Of a stretch of DNA of 64,000 nucleotides, positions 45,594 to 53,007 are shown in pieces. Where the stretch lies: the NCBI RefSeq assembly GCF_020567375.1, contig NZ_JAJBZM010000001.1, forward strand, positions 171,396 through 235,395, given 5' to 3'. Origin of the DNA: Janibacter melonis. Its GTDB lineage: Bacteria; Actinomycetota; Actinomycetes; Actinomycetales; Dermatophilaceae. The notes beneath the pieces were generated by a model. The model saw only the letters and a list, made by a program, of their open reading frames with translations. It searched no databases and was not told where the DNA came from. The translations under genes were made by a program, and so were the position numbers. Position 1 is the stretch's first letter. The number at the start of each line of letters is the position of its first letter.

Positions 45594-46363
45594 CGGGAGG
45601 CCCCCGGCAACCAGGCGTCGGGGGAGGCGAGGCGGGCGACGAGGTGGTCCACGTACTCGTCACGGATGGCCTGCGTCGTCGGCAGGTGCTCACCGGGGGT
45701 GAGCCACTCGTCGGGCACGAGGTCGACGATCTCGACGAGTCGGTCCTGCGTGAGCACGGCGCAGGCCCGCTCGTGCACCTCGCCGAGGTCACCGACGAGG
45801 TCGCGCAGGACGTGGGTCGACGCGTCGAAGGGCTGGGCGGCGAAGCGATCCGCGCTCGGTGCCTTACGTGCCCACGCGTGGTGGAACCACAGCGCCGCAC
45901 CGTGGTCGATGGCCCACACCTGGCCACCCCACCGCAGGAGGTTGGGGTTCGCCCACGTGCGGTCGACGTTCGAGGTGCAGGCGTCCAGCCACAGGACGAG
46001 CGCGGCGACCTCGGGGTCCGCGGGCTGCGAGCCGTCGTAGCCGAAGGCACCCGGCAGGTAGTCCATGCCGAGGTTGAGCCCGACCGACGCGGTGAGCAGG
46101 TCCTGGACCTCCTCGTCGGCCTCGAAGCGGGCGATCTCGCCGGACAGGTCGACCTCGACGAGCTCGGGGACGGCGACGCCGAGCGCCCGCCCCATCTCGC
46201 CGACGAGCACCTCGGCGACGAGCACCGGCAGGCCCTGACCGGCGCCACGCATCTTCACGACGTACATGCCGAGGTCGTCGGCCTCGACGAGGCCGGGCAT
46301 GGATCCCCCTTCGCGCAGGGGGACGGCGTACCGGGTGGCACGGACGTGGCGAAGGGGGGTCAC
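45590..46363 (-). CDS. HipA-like kinase domain protein
   Basis: 257 residues. A reduced HipA/PI3K-like kinase: [10 protein letters not shown] with a nucleotide-binding lysine near residue 37; the catalytic segment [20 protein letters not shown] (Asp, then Asn and Asp-Arg, near residues 125-145); and the metal-binding [14 protein letters not shown]. It lacks the N-terminal subdomain of true HipA toxins and no HipB-like helix-turn-helix gene adjoins it, so it is not a classical toxin-antitoxin pair. GTG start 6 bases after TAGGCT. First gene of the two-gene operon with DUF3037. Confidence 0.85.
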   Translation of the reverse strand: MTPLRHVRATRYAVPLREGGSMPGLVEADDLGMYVVKMRGAGQGLPVLVAEVLVGEMGRALGVAVPELVEVDLSGEIARFEADEEVQDLLTASVGLNLGMDYLPGAFGYDGSQPADPEVAALVLWLDACTSNVDRTWANPNLLRWGGQVWAIDHGAALWFHHAWARKAPSADRFAAQPFDASTHVLRDLVGDLGEVHERACAVLTQDRLVEIVDLVPDEWLTPGEHLPTTQAIRDEYVDHLVARLASPDAWLPGASR

Positions 46364-46369
46364 GGCGGC

Positions 46370-46375
46370 AGCCTA
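46370..46375 (-). promoter_or_regulatory. -10 of the HipA-like/DUF3037 operon (leaderless)
   Basis: Minus-strand TAGGCT followed by 6 bases and the GTG at 46363. Confidence 0.55.
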
Positions 46376-46428
46376 CGGCCCGCGCCGAGGACCTCCGGCG
46401 GCTCGAGCACGCCTACGGCCAACCCGAT

Positions 46429-46457
46429 TTCGGTCCGCGTCGCACCCGGTGTAGAGT
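46429..46457 (+). promoter_or_regulatory. putative tRNA-Leu promoter
   Basis: TTCGGT (46429-46434), 17-base spacer, TAGAGT (46452-46457), about 47 bases before the mature tRNA 5' end; a usual distance for a processed tRNA leader. Confidence 0.5.
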
Positions 46458-46504
46458 CCTCGACGTTGCCCCGGTGGTCCCCCAGACCGCCGGATGCACC
46501 ACTC

Positions 46505-46590
46505 GTCCGGGTGGCGGAATTGGCAGACGCGCTAGCTTGAGGTGCTAGTGCCCGTATTAGGGCATGGGGGTTCAAGTCCCCCCTCGGACA
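46505..46590 (+). tRNA. tRNA-Leu (anticodon GAG)
   Basis: Class II tRNA of 86 bases. Acceptor stem GTCCGGG/CTCGGAC with one G-T pair and discriminator A; D arm with GGCGGAATTGGCAGAC; anticodon stem CTAGC/GCTAG around loop TTGAGGT, anticodon GAG at 34-36, reading CUC and CUU; long variable arm TGCCCGTATTAGGGCA; T arm GGGGGTTCAAGTCCCCC. CCA is not encoded. Confidence 0.97.
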
Positions 46591-46593
46591 CAG

Positions 46594-46646
46594 GTCGACC
46601 AGGAGTGGTCGACGAAGGGCGGACCCGGTCGGGTCCGCCCTTCGTC
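46594..46646 (+). terminator. strong double hairpin after tRNA-Leu
   Basis: First stem GTCGACCA/TGGTCGAC with loop GGAG (46594-46613). Second stem of 16 perfect base pairs, GACGAAGGGCGGACCC/GGGTCCGCCCTTCGTC with loop GGTC (46611-46646). The two share three bases, so only one can be complete at a time. It also lies at the 3' end of the convergent esterase gene. Confidence 0.85.
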
Positions 46647-46659
46647 GTCCCCGCGCCGG

Positions 46660-47796
46660 TCAGCCGACGGCGTCGAGGACCTCGGTGAGGTAGCGCGCCG
46701 CCCGGTCCGAGCCGATGATCCCCGGCGCCATCTTGTTCATGACGTACGAGACGGTGAGGGAGCGCTCGGGGAACATCACCGTCATCGACCCGCCCCAGCC
46801 GCCCCAGAAGCAGACCCGGCCGTCGGGAATGTAGGGCACGGTCTGCGGCTCGGGCAGCGCGAAGCCGATGCCGAAGCGCAGCGGGACGCCGAGGACGAGG
46901 TCGACGCCGCGGGACTGCTCGCGGAAGATCTGCTCGATCGTCCCCGGCGAGAGCAGCCGCACGTCGCCGACAGCACCCCCGCGCGAGATCACCGAGAAGG
47001 TGCGGGCGAGCGCCCGGGCGTTCGTGTGGGCGTTGAGCGCGCCGAGCTCGGCCCGGCGCCAGGGGACGGTGTTCGCCGCGGCCGCGCTGGCGACCGGTCC
47101 GGTGAAGGTGCGCACCATGGGGGAGTCGGCGGGGACCTGGCTGAGGTCCATCGGCAGCGGGGGAGGCGGCACGATCTCGGCGACGCGGTCGTCGTCGCGC
47201 TCCGTGGCGCCGATCTGCAGGTCGACGCCGAGCGGCCCCGCGATCTCCTCGGCGACGAGCTGAGTCAGCGTGCGTCCGCTGGCCCGGCGGATGATCTCGC
47301 CGAGGAGGTGCCCCTGGTTCTGGGCGTGGTAGCCCGAGGCCGTCCCGGGCTCCCACCACGGGGCCTGGGCCGCCAGCCGTGCCGTCGCCGTCTCGCGGTC
47401 GTACATGTCCGTGAGGACGAAGGGCTGGTCCCAGCCCGAGACGCCCGACGTGTGCGACATGACGTGGCGCACGAGCACGCCCTCCTTGCCGTTCGCGGCG
47501 AACTCGGGCCAGTACGTCGCGACCGGCGCGTCGAGGTCGACGAGACCGCGCTCGACGAGCAGGAGGACGGCGAGCGCCGTGACCTCCTTCGTCGTCGACC
47601 AGACGTTGACGATCGTGTCGCGCTCCCACGGGCGGGTGCAGGCGACGTCGGCGTGCCCGCCCCAGATGTCGGCGAGGGTCTCGCCGTCGAGGTCGACGCT
47701 GATCGCGGCGCCGAGCTCCTCGCCCGAGTCGACCATGGCTGCGAGGGCGTCGCGCAGGCCCGTCAGGCGTGGGTCGGTGTGCCCGTGGATGGTCAT
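46660..47796 (-). CDS. serine hydrolase, beta-lactamase-like family VIII esterase type
   Basis: 378 residues, cytoplasmic. Nucleophile SxxK as [11 protein letters not shown] (near residue 68), second motif YHAQN in [14 protein letters not shown], and C-terminal WGGWGGS in place of [13 protein letters not shown] is typical of EstB-like esterases. GGAGA lies about 5 bases before the ATG. Distinct from the hydrolase at 19267-20418, though of the same superfamily. Substrate unknown. Confidence 0.9.
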   Translation of the reverse strand: MTIHGHTDPRLTGLRDALAAMVDSGEELGAAISVDLDGETLADIWGGHADVACTRPWERDTIVNVWSTTKEVTALAVLLLVERGLVDLDAPVATYWPEFAANGKEGVLVRHVMSHTSGVSGWDQPFVLTDMYDRETATARLAAQAPWWEPGTASGYHAQNQGHLLGEIIRRASGRTLTQLVAEEIAGPLGVDLQIGATERDDDRVAEIVPPPPLPMDLSQVPADSPMVRTFTGPVASAAAANTVPWRRAELGALNAHTNARALARTFSVISRGGAVGDVRLLSPGTIEQIFREQSRGVDLVLGVPLRFGIGFALPEPQTVPYIPDGRVCFWGGWGGSMTVMFPERSLTVSYVMNKMAPGIIGSDRAARYLTEVLDAVG

Positions 47797-47931
47797 GAGA
47801 TCTCCTTGTCGACAGCGGGTTCGCGCGCCGCCGGGGCCGCTCGTGCGGACGGCTGCGTCGCCTGCTCGCGACGCTAGCGCCTCGCTACCCGTCGGTCACA
47901 AGCTTCCGGCGGGCTCGTCCCGCCCGGCCCC

Positions 47932-47937
47932 TAGGGT
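47932..47937 (+). promoter_or_regulatory. -10 of M20 peptidase gene (leaderless)
   Basis: TAGGGT followed by 6 bases and ATG 47944. A 6-bp hairpin GGCGGG/CCCGCC lies just upstream at 47908-47924. Confidence 0.55.
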
Positions 47938-47943
47938 GGGTCC

Positions 47944-49266
47944 ATGGAGATCAGCGCGCCGCAGGACGAGGTGGTCCGGCTCTGCCAGGACCTCATCCGG
48001 ATCGACACGACGAACTACGGGCCCGACGGGGAGGGCCCGGGGGAGCGCGAGGCCGCCGACTACGTCGTGGAGCAGCTGCGCGAGGTGGGCTACGAGCCCC
48101 AGCTCTTCGAGTCGCAGCCCGGCCGCGCGAGCGTCGTGCTGCGCATCCCCGGCGCCGACCGGGAGCGCGGGGCGCTGTGCATCCACGGCCATCTCGACGT
48201 CGTGCCGGCGAACGCCCAGGACTGGTCGGTCGACCCCTTCGAAGGGGTCATCAAGGACGGCTGCGTCTGGGGCCGCGGCGCCGTCGACATGAAGGACATG
48301 GACGCGATGATCCTCGCGTGCGTGCGCCACCTCGCGCGCACCGGCACGGTGCCGCCGCGCGACCTCGTCGTCGTCTTCTTCGCCGACGAGGAGGCCGGGG
48401 GAGTCCACGGCAGCCAGTGGCTCGTCGAGCACCACCCCGAGCTCTTCGAGGGCGTGACCGAGGCGATCAGCGAGGTCGGCGGCTACAGCGTCACCGTGCC
48501 GACGCCCGAGGGCGGCGACCGCCGCGCCTACCTGCTGCAGACCGCCGAGAAGGGCATCGTCTGGCTCCGGCTGCGCGCCTCGGGCCGGGCCGGCCACGGC
48601 TCGGTGCCCAACGACGACAACGCCGTGCTCCACCTCGCCCAGGCCCTCTCGCGCATCGCCGAGCACAAGTGGCCGCGCGAGTACATCGCCTCCGTGCGCG
48701 GCCTGCTCGACGGGCTCTCCGAGATCACCGGCACCGGGTACAGCGACGAGGACCTCGAGGAGCTCGTCGAGCACCTCGGCGGGGCCGCGGGCTTCGTGCG
48801 CGGGTCGCTCCAGGACACGGCCAACCCGACGATGCTCACCGCCGGGTACAAGCACAACGTCATCCCCCAGGAGGCCGTCGCCGCCGTCGACTGCCGCTTC
48901 CTGCCCGGGCACGAGGAGTCGCTCATGGCGACGATCGCCGAGCTCGCCGGCGACCGGGTCGTCGTCGAGGTCGAGCACCGCGACATCGCCCTGGACTCCC
49001 CCTTCGAGGGACCGCTCGTCGACGCGATGAAGGCCGCCCTGCTCGCCGAGGACCCCGAGGCGGCGATCCTGCCCTACTGCCTGTCCGGCGGCACGGACAA
49101 CAAGGCGCTGTCGACGATGGGCATCACCGGCTACGGCTTCGCGCCGCTGCGCCTGCCCGCCGATCTCGACTTCGCGCCGATGTTCCACGGCATCGACGAG
49201 CGCGTGCCCACCGAGTCCCTGGAGTTCGGGGCGAAGGTCCTGCTGCGGCTCATCGAGACCTGCTGA
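47944..49266 (+). CDS. M20/M28-type metallopeptidase or amidohydrolase
   Basis: 440 residues. Dizinc site: IHGHLDVVP (His and the catalytic Asp), GRGAVDMKDMDA (bridging Asp), FADEEAGGVHG (catalytic Glu and ligand), and the late FHGIDERVP histidine. A dimerisation insert starts near GRAGHGSVPND. Sequence is of the dipeptidase/ArgE/DapE group; the broad actinobacterial M20 member is usually annotated as a dipeptidase, substrate uncertain. Its last 17 bases overlap the convergent DUF5703 gene. Confidence 0.92.
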   Translation: MEISAPQDEVVRLCQDLIRIDTTNYGPDGEGPGEREAADYVVEQLREVGYEPQLFESQPGRASVVLRIPGADRERGALCIHGHLDVVPANAQDWSVDPFEGVIKDGCVWGRGAVDMKDMDAMILACVRHLARTGTVPPRDLVVVFFADEEAGGVHGSQWLVEHHPELFEGVTEAISEVGGYSVTVPTPEGGDRRAYLLQTAEKGIVWLRLRASGRAGHGSVPNDDNAVLHLAQALSRIAEHKWPREYIASVRGLLDGLSEITGTGYSDEDLEELVEHLGGAAGFVRGSLQDTANPTMLTAGYKHNVIPQEAVAAVDCRFLPGHEESLMATIAELAGDRVVVEVEHRDIALDSPFEGPLVDAMKAALLAEDPEAAILPYCLSGGTDNKALSTMGITGYGFAPLRLPADLDFAPMFHGIDERVPTESLEFGAKVLLRLIETC

Positions 49267-49462
49267 GCCCCAGCGGGTCGTCGCGGCGCGGGACACGGAT
49301 GATCTTGCGCCGCAGCCACGAGCGCTGCTGACCGCCGACGTAGCGCACCGTGCGGTGCAGCTCCCAGCGGCCGTACTCGGCGTGCTCGGCAAGCGCAGCG
49401 CGGATCTGCCCACGGGTGGTCTCGCGGGGGAAGCTGAGGACCTGGAACTCGTACTCGACCAT
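49250..49462 (-). CDS. DUF5703 family small protein
   Basis: 70 residues: VEYEFQVLSFPRETTRGQIRAAL followed by HAEYGRWELHRTVRYVGG and RSWLRRKIIRV. This matches the small actinobacterial DUF5703 family, basic and probably a compact alpha/beta fold; function unknown. The 3' end overlaps the M20 gene by 17 bases. No ribosome site or -10 was convincing. Divergent from the acidic protein gene at 49500. Confidence 0.8.
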   Translation of the reverse strand: MVEYEFQVLSFPRETTRGQIRAALAEHAEYGRWELHRTVRYVGGQQRSWLRRKIIRVPRRDDPLGLSRSR

Positions 49463-49487
49463 CGTGCGCCATTCTCACCCCTGACGG

Positions 49488-49493
49488 TACGGT
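49488..49493 (+). promoter_or_regulatory. -10 of acidic protein gene (leaderless)
   Basis: TACGGT followed by 6 bases and ATG 49500. Confidence 0.55.
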
Positions 49494-49499
49494 CGTGCC

Positions 49500-49832
49500 A
49501 TGACCGCCGACCCGCGCGCCGCGCTGACCAAGCTCATCGCCACCTTTGAGCGGCACCTCGAGGCGTCCTCCGGTCGTAACGGCGAGGACGACCCGCGCGT
49601 GGTCGCCGCGTACGAGGACCTCGCCGACGCCTTCGAGGCCTACGACGACGCCCTCAACGAGGCCTACGGCGAGATGACCCCGCTCATCGTCGTCGACGAC
49701 GCCGACCTCGACGACAGCGGCGACGAGGAGTACGACGACGACGAGGACGACGAGGGCTACTCCGGTCTCGACGACGAGGAGTACGACGACGAGGACAAGG
49801 CCGGCGACGAGCAGGCCCCCGGCCGTCGCTGA
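49500..49832 (+). CDS. small acidic protein of unknown function
   Basis: 110 residues. A helical N-terminal half (ALTKLIATFERHLEASS, YEDLADAFEAYDDALNEAYGE) and a C-terminal half made almost entirely of Asp, Glu, Tyr and Gly. Similar proteins are annotated in some actinobacteria as primosomal protein, which I cannot support. The acidic tail could mimic nucleic acid or bind basic partners; that is speculation. Convergent with corA, 9 bases apart. Confidence 0.75.
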   Translation: MTADPRAALTKLIATFERHLEASSGRNGEDDPRVVAAYEDLADAFEAYDDALNEAYGEMTPLIVVDDADLDDSGDEEYDDDEDDEGYSGLDDEEYDDEDKAGDEQAPGRR

Positions 49833-49841
49833 CCCGGCGAC

Positions 49842-50903
49842 CTACAGCCAGCCGGAGCGCTTGAAGAGCCGGTAGAGCACGAGGCAGGCCGCCACCATGA
49901 CGGCGAGCACGACGTAGTAGCCGTAGTAGACCTCGTGCCCGCTCACCCGCACGCTCGCCGTGAGCTCGGGCATCCGCTCGAAGTTCATGCCGTAGACGCC
50001 GGCGATCATCGTCGGCAGGGCGGCGATCGCCACCCACGCCGAGATGCGGCGCATGTCCTCGTTCTGCTTCATCGAGACCCTGTTCTGCTCCACCCCGACC
50101 TGCGCGAGGTGGGCGCTCAGCACGTCGGTGAGGAGCCGGTCCATCGACTCGAGGCTCTCCAGCGCCTGGGTGAGGTGGTCGGACACGTCGCGGAAGAGCA
50201 GGCGCAGCTCGCCGTGGGCCACCGGCGAGGACGGCGAGGTGAGGAAGCCCATCGGCCGCGCGAGCGGCAGGGCGGCCCGCTTGAACTCGAGGACCTCGCG
50301 CTTGAGGGTGTAGATCTCCTCCGAGGTCAGCCCTGAGCTCGGCTCGAAGACCGCGGTCTCGATGCCCTCGAGATCGACCTGCAGCTCGTCCTCGATGGCG
50401 AGGTACTCGTCGACGACGGTGTCGAGCACGGCGTGGAAGACACCCCACGGGCCGTGCCGCAGCGGGGCCGGGTCCTCCTCGAGACGGTGACGCAGGTCCG
50501 CGAGCGGGCTCGCCTCGCCCCGCCGCACCGTGAGCACGAAGTCGGGCCCGACGAAGACCATGAGCTCGCCGGTCTCGACGTCGGAGGTCTCGTCGAGGTA
50601 GCGCAGCGGCTTGAGGACGGCGAACCACGTGTCGCCGTAGCGCTCGACCTTCGCGCGCTGGTCCCCGGCGACGGCGTCCTCGATCGCGAGGTGGTGCAGC
50701 TCGAGCTCGTCGCCGACGACCCGCTGGAAGGTCTGCGGGCTCGGGTCCTTCAGCCCGATCCACACGAAGTCCGCCGAGCCCTCCGGACGACCGGGTGCCT
50801 CGGCCCGCAGCCGGGCGATCTCTGTGCTGATGTCCTCGCACGGGAGGCGCACCCCGTCGCGATATCGGGCCTGGTCGACGATCACCGCGTCATCATCGCG
50901 CAC
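49842..50903 (-). CDS. corA: CorA-type magnesium transporter
   Basis: 353 residues. Large cytoplasmic N-terminal domain, long coiled helix (about 170-290), then two C-terminal transmembrane helices with the selectivity motif YGMNF after the first, and a basic RLFKRSGWL end. Pentameric channel for Mg2+ and possibly Co2+. The start is uncertain: GTG 50903 gives the full frame, but GTG 50885 (VIVDQARY) matches the usual family start. Divergent from the phosphatase gene with 13 bases between. Confidence 0.93.
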   Translation of the reverse strand: MRDDDAVIVDQARYRDGVRLPCEDISTEIARLRAEAPGRPEGSADFVWIGLKDPSPQTFQRVVGDELELHHLAIEDAVAGDQRAKVERYGDTWFAVLKPLRYLDETSDVETGELMVFVGPDFVLTVRRGEASPLADLRHRLEEDPAPLRHGPWGVFHAVLDTVVDEYLAIEDELQVDLEGIETAVFEPSSGLTSEEIYTLKREVLEFKRAALPLARPMGFLTSPSSPVAHGELRLLFRDVSDHLTQALESLESMDRLLTDVLSAHLAQVGVEQNRVSMKQNEDMRRISAWVAIAALPTMIAGVYGMNFERMPELTASVRVSGHEVYYGYYVVLAVMVAACLVLYRLFKRSGWL

Positions 50904-50904
50904 G

Positions 50905-50910
50905 TAGCCT
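50905..50910 (+). promoter_or_regulatory. -10 of phosphatase-to-mshC cluster (leaderless)
   Basis: TAGCCT followed by 6 bases and GTG 50917. Confidence 0.5.
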
Positions 50911-50916
50911 GACGTC

Positions 50917-51624
50917 GTGGCCTACTGCCTGCTGCTCCGACATGCCCGATCCAGCGCCAACGCCGCCGGCCTCCTCGCCGGCTGGTCCGCGGGCGTCTCC
51001 CTCGACGACACCGGCCGCGCCCAGGCGCAGGAGGTGGTCGACCGGCTCGGCGAGCTGCCGCTCGTGCGCGTCGTCACCAGCCCCCTCGACCGCTGCCTCG
51101 AGACCGTCGAGCCCCTGCGGGCCCGCCTCGGGCTCGACCTCGAGGTCGAGCCCGACATCGGAGAGGCGCACTACGGGGGGTGGACGGGGCGCCCGCTCGT
51201 CGAGCTCGCGAAGGAGCCGTTGTGGCGCACCGTGCAGAGCACCCCGAGCCAGGCCGTCTTCCCGCCCTCGGACGAGCACGCCCACGAGTCGATCGCGACG
51301 ATGGCCCAGCGCGCCGTCGCCGCGATCCGCCGGGTCGACGCGCAGGTCGAGGAGGAGCACGGGGCGCACGCGATGTGGCTCGCCGTGAGCCACGGCGACA
51401 TCATCAAGTCGGTCGTCGCCGACGCCTCGGCGACACCGCTCGACGACTTCCAGCGCTTCGTCGTCGACCCCGCGTCGGTGAGCGTCCTGCGCTACACGCC
51501 CGAGCGCCCCTTCGTCCTGCGGGTCAACGACAGCGGGCCGCTGCGACCGGTGCCGCAGCCCTCGACGACCACCCCCGAGACGACCCCGCCGGGAGACGCC
51601 GTCGTCGGCGGGGGAGCGGGCTAG
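50917..51624 (+). CDS. histidine phosphatase (MSMEG_4193-like)
   Basis: 235 residues. Phosphoglycerate-mutase-like fold: LLLRHARSSAN with the RH nucleophile near residue 8, VTSPLDRCLETVEPL, the acid/base GEAHYGGWTGR, and VSHGDIIKSVV with the second histidine. The C-terminal ~30 residues are Pro/Thr/Gly-rich. Belongs to a set (this gene, DUF3090, SCO1664-like) that I recall as conserved beside mshC in actinobacteria. Natural substrate unknown. Confidence 0.9.
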   Translation: MAYCLLLRHARSSANAAGLLAGWSAGVSLDDTGRAQAQEVVDRLGELPLVRVVTSPLDRCLETVEPLRARLGLDLEVEPDIGEAHYGGWTGRPLVELAKEPLWRTVQSTPSQAVFPPSDEHAHESIATMAQRAVAAIRRVDAQVEEEHGAHAMWLAVSHGDIIKSVVADASATPLDDFQRFVVDPASVSVLRYTPERPFVLRVNDSGPLRPVPQPSTTTPETTPPGDAVVGGGAG

Positions 51625-51627
51625 GGT
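51622..51627 (+). promoter_or_regulatory. -10 of DUF3090 gene (leaderless)
   Basis: TAGGGT beginning at the TAG stop of the phosphatase gene, followed by 6 bases and ATG 51634. Confidence 0.5.
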
Positions 51628-51633
51628 CGGGTC

Positions 51634-52179
51634 ATGAGCGTCTTCGAGTACGACCCGCCGGAGCGATTCGTCGTCGGCACCGTCGGCCCTCCCGGGGACC
51701 GGACGTTCTACCTCCAGGCCAGCGACGGTCATCGCCGTCACCAGATCGCCGTCGAGAAGGTCCACGTCGGCGTCCTCGCGGAGCGGATCGAGACCCTCCT
51801 CGACGAGGTGGGCGGGCTCGAAGGGGGAGTGGCCGCGGCCGTCGGGTCGGCCGACAACGCGCCCCTCGACACCCCGATCACCGAGGACTTCCGCGTCCTC
51901 GCGCTCTCCCTCGCCTGGGACGAGGAGCGCCGGGTCGTCGTCATCGAGTGCCACGACCACGACCCCGACGAGCTCGCCGAGGAGGGCGACCCGCAGGGCG
52001 AGCCGCTCGTCGGCGGCCCGAGCACCCTGCGCGTGGTCCTCTCGCCCGCGAAGGCCCGCGCCTTCGCCCGCCGGTGCGAGACCGTCGTGTCCGCCGGGCG
52101 CCCGTCCTGCCCCTTCTGCGGTGGCCCGCTCGACCCCGAGGGGCACATCTGCCCCCGCGCGAACGGCTACCGGCGCTGA
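51634..52179 (+). CDS. DUF3090 family protein with C-terminal zinc ribbon
   Basis: 181 residues. Conserved opening FEYDPPERFVVGTVGPPGDRTFYLQA; LALAWD-like LALSLAWDEERRVVVIE; C-terminal SCPFCGGPLDPEGHICPRANGYRR, a CxxC plus His/Cys zinc ribbon. Actinobacterial family of unknown function encoded next to the SCO1664-like kinase homologue and mshC. Its stop codon overlaps the presumed CTG start of the next gene. Confidence 0.88.
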   Translation: MSVFEYDPPERFVVGTVGPPGDRTFYLQASDGHRRHQIAVEKVHVGVLAERIETLLDEVGGLEGGVAAAVGSADNAPLDTPITEDFRVLALSLAWDEERRVVVIECHDHDPDELAEEGDPQGEPLVGGPSTLRVVLSPAKARAFARRCETVVSAGRPSCPFCGGPLDPEGHICPRANGYRR

Positions 52180-52988
52180 CCGAGCGGCTGGCCCCGCAGC
52201 CCTGCGAGATCGAGACCCACCTCGCCGAGGGCGAGCTGACGATGCTCGGTGCCCACCCCGAGGCGAGCAACCTCGCGATCGTCTGCGAGGTCGAGCACGA
52301 GGGCGGCACGCTCACCGCGATCTACAAGCCGGTGCAGGGCGAGCGGCCCCTGTGGGACTACCCCGACGGGCACCTCGCCCATCGCGAGCGGGCGGCCTAC
52401 CTCGTCGCCCGGCTCGGCGGATTCGACTGCGTCCCGGCGACCGTCCTGCGGGCCGGGCCCCTCGGCGAGGGCTCCGTGCAGCGATGGGTCGGCACCCTCG
52501 ACGAGCCCGCCGACAGCCCCGTCGCCGTCACCCGTCCGGGCCAGATCCCACCGGGCTACCTGCGGGTGCTCTCGGGCGAGGACGAGCGCGGCACGGGCGT
52601 CGTGCTCAGCCACCCCGACGACCCGGTGCTGAGGTCGCTGTCGGTGCTCGACGCCGTCATCAACAACAGCGACCGCAAGGGCAGCCACGTGCTCCTCGAG
52701 GGCGACGGCGTCTACGGCATCGACAACGGCGTGAGCCTGTCCGTCGAGCCCAAGCTGCGCACCGTCCTGTGGGGGTGGGCGGGGGACCCCCTCACGGACG
52801 CGGACCGGGCCCGTGTGGAGCGCCTCGTCGAGGCGATCGAAGGCTCGCCGGAGGCCGGTGAGCTCGACGAGCTGCTCACCGTGACCGAGGTCGACGCGCT
52901 CGTCGCGCGGTGCGAGCGGCTGCTGCGGGCGGGTCGTCATCCCCGGCCCGGGCACGGCTGGCCGAGCGTGCCGTGGCCGCCCGTCTGA
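52176..52988 (+). CDS. SCO1664-like protein, PI3/4-kinase-like fold, CTG start
   Basis: 270 residues if it starts at CTG 52176, which overlaps the DUF3090 stop as CTGA. No ATG, GTG or TTG lies in frame between well inside DUF3090 and ATG 52242, and the conserved stretch HLAEGELTMLGAHPEASN begins before that ATG, so a CTG start (or a base error) is implied. Kinase-like features: AIYKPVQGERPLWDYP (nucleotide Lys), VINNSDRKGSHVL (catalytic-loop-like) and GIDNGVS (metal-binding). Distant resemblance to phosphatidylinositol kinases; function unknown. Confidence 0.82.
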   Translation: MTERLAPQPCEIETHLAEGELTMLGAHPEASNLAIVCEVEHEGGTLTAIYKPVQGERPLWDYPDGHLAHRERAAYLVARLGGFDCVPATVLRAGPLGEGSVQRWVGTLDEPADSPVAVTRPGQIPPGYLRVLSGEDERGTGVVLSHPDDPVLRSLSVLDAVINNSDRKGSHVLLEGDGVYGIDNGVSLSVEPKLRTVLWGWAGDPLTDADRARVERLVEAIEGSPEAGELDELLTVTEVDALVARCERLLRAGRHPRPGHGWPSVPWPPV

Positions 52989-52995
52989 GCCACCT

Positions 52996-53001
52996 TAGGA
53001 T
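52996..53001 (+). promoter_or_regulatory. -10 of mshC (leaderless)
   Basis: TAGGAT followed by 6 bases and GTG 53008. Confidence 0.55.
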
Positions 53002-53007
53002 GGGCGC

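Noticed and set aside
45590-46363. Classical HipBA toxin-antitoxin system
   Set aside because: No HipB-like helix-turn-helix gene nearby and the kinase lacks the HipA N-terminal subdomain.
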